This document shows positions 63,905 through 64,000 of a stretch of DNA of 64,000 nt, piece after piece. The notes beneath the pieces were generated by a model. It had not been told where the DNA came from. It worked only from the letters and a program-made list of their open reading frames with translations, and ran no database searches. The stretch spans positions 24,236-88,235 of the forward strand of contig CATXKN010000010.1 of the NCBI GenBank assembly GCA_958370785.1. Reading direction: 5' to 3'. Numbering within the stretch: the stretch's first letter is position 1; each line of letters starts with the position of its first letter. A program made the position numbers and the translations under genes. This DNA comes from an uncultured Collinsella sp. (GTDB taxonomy: Bacteria > Actinomycetota > Coriobacteriia > Coriobacteriales > Coriobacteriaceae).

Positions 63905-63935
63905 AAAAAACCCGGACTTCCTTGGGAAGTCCGGG
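63905..63935 (-). terminator. Terminator after tRNA-Glu
   Basis: CCCGGACTTCC and GGAAGTCCGGG with a 3-nt loop, followed on the minus strand by TTTTTT. Eleven bp downstream of the tRNA 3' end. Confidence 0.9.
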
Positions 63936-63946
63936 TCTCAGATTCA

Positions 63947-64000
63947 TGGTAGCCCGTACCAGATTCGAACTGGTGATCTCCGCCTTGAGAGGGCGGCGTC
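63947..64000 (-). tRNA. tRNA-Glu (CTC), 5' end cut by the window edge
   Basis: The 3' 54 nt are visible: anticodon stem-loop CCGCC-CTCTCAA-GGCGG with anticodon CTC, variable loop, T-arm ACCAGTTCGAATCTGGT and an encoded CCA. The GACGCCGCCCTCTC segment resembles other bacterial glutamate tRNAs. The acceptor 5' half and D-arm are beyond 64000. Confidence 0.88.

Overview
The window looks like a chromosomal segment of a gut Coriobacteriia organism, most likely Collinsella or a close relative. This is inferred from the high-GC core genes, the gene order glgB-glgP-glgC-glgD-glgA, and the GC-rich coding style with long antisense shadow frames. No rRNA or taxonomic marker was available to confirm it.

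Layout. (1) 1-12.6 kb is an accessory island on the minus strand, with lower and uneven base composition. It holds a DUF3990/putative HTH-partner module with twin operator-like palindromes, a DUF1828/DUF1829-type gene pair, an LPKTG surface protein, and a two-gene putative defence locus: a giant nuclease-STAND ATPase (frameshifted near its 3' end) followed by a caspase-like protease. (2) 12.8-29.3 kb is one long minus-strand exopolysaccharide operon. It begins with a NusG-like antiterminator of LoaP type, whose leader contains long RNA hairpins. It then encodes an initiating sugar phosphotransferase, glycosyltransferases, Wzy, Wzx, dTDP-deoxysugar genes (rmlA, rmlB, rmlC plus a reductase-like SDR), an acetyltransferase with a G9 tract, a UDP-glucuronate epimerase and UDP-glucose dehydrogenase. 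It ends at a strong terminator. (3) 30.0-31.5 kb has tRNA-Ala(GGC), thiamine pyrophosphokinase and a HAD phosphatase. (4) 31.8-44.9 kb is a plus-strand glycogen/alpha-glucan locus: glgB, glgP, glgC, glgD, glgA, then a GH13-GH77 fusion. GlgB and GlgA carry long Lys/Ala-rich histone-H1-like tails. LacI-family-like operator boxes lie in front of both glgB and the fusion gene. (5) 45-61.7 kb holds housekeeping genes (fmdB-like, rsmB, fmt, def, priA, gltX, metK, L-serine dehydratase), an L,D-transpeptidase and a MacAB-like exporter. (6) 61.7-64 kb has a TetR regulator, a YbhN-like membrane protein and a tRNA-Glu cut by the window edge.

How the genes work together. The EPS operon supplies activated sugars (dTDP-6-deoxyhexose, UDP-GlcA, UDP-GalA), assembles a lipid-linked repeat unit, flips and polymerises it, and is probably read through internal terminators with help from the LoaP-like protein. 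The glycogen locus makes ADP-glucose, polymerises, branches and degrades glycogen.

The most unusual material is: the nuclease-STAND plus caspase pair; the histone-like tails on glycogen enzymes; three copies of a 67-bp inverted-repeat element, all between convergent genes; two larger palindromic elements that share a core but have locus-specific arms; and a structured leader at the start of the EPS operon.
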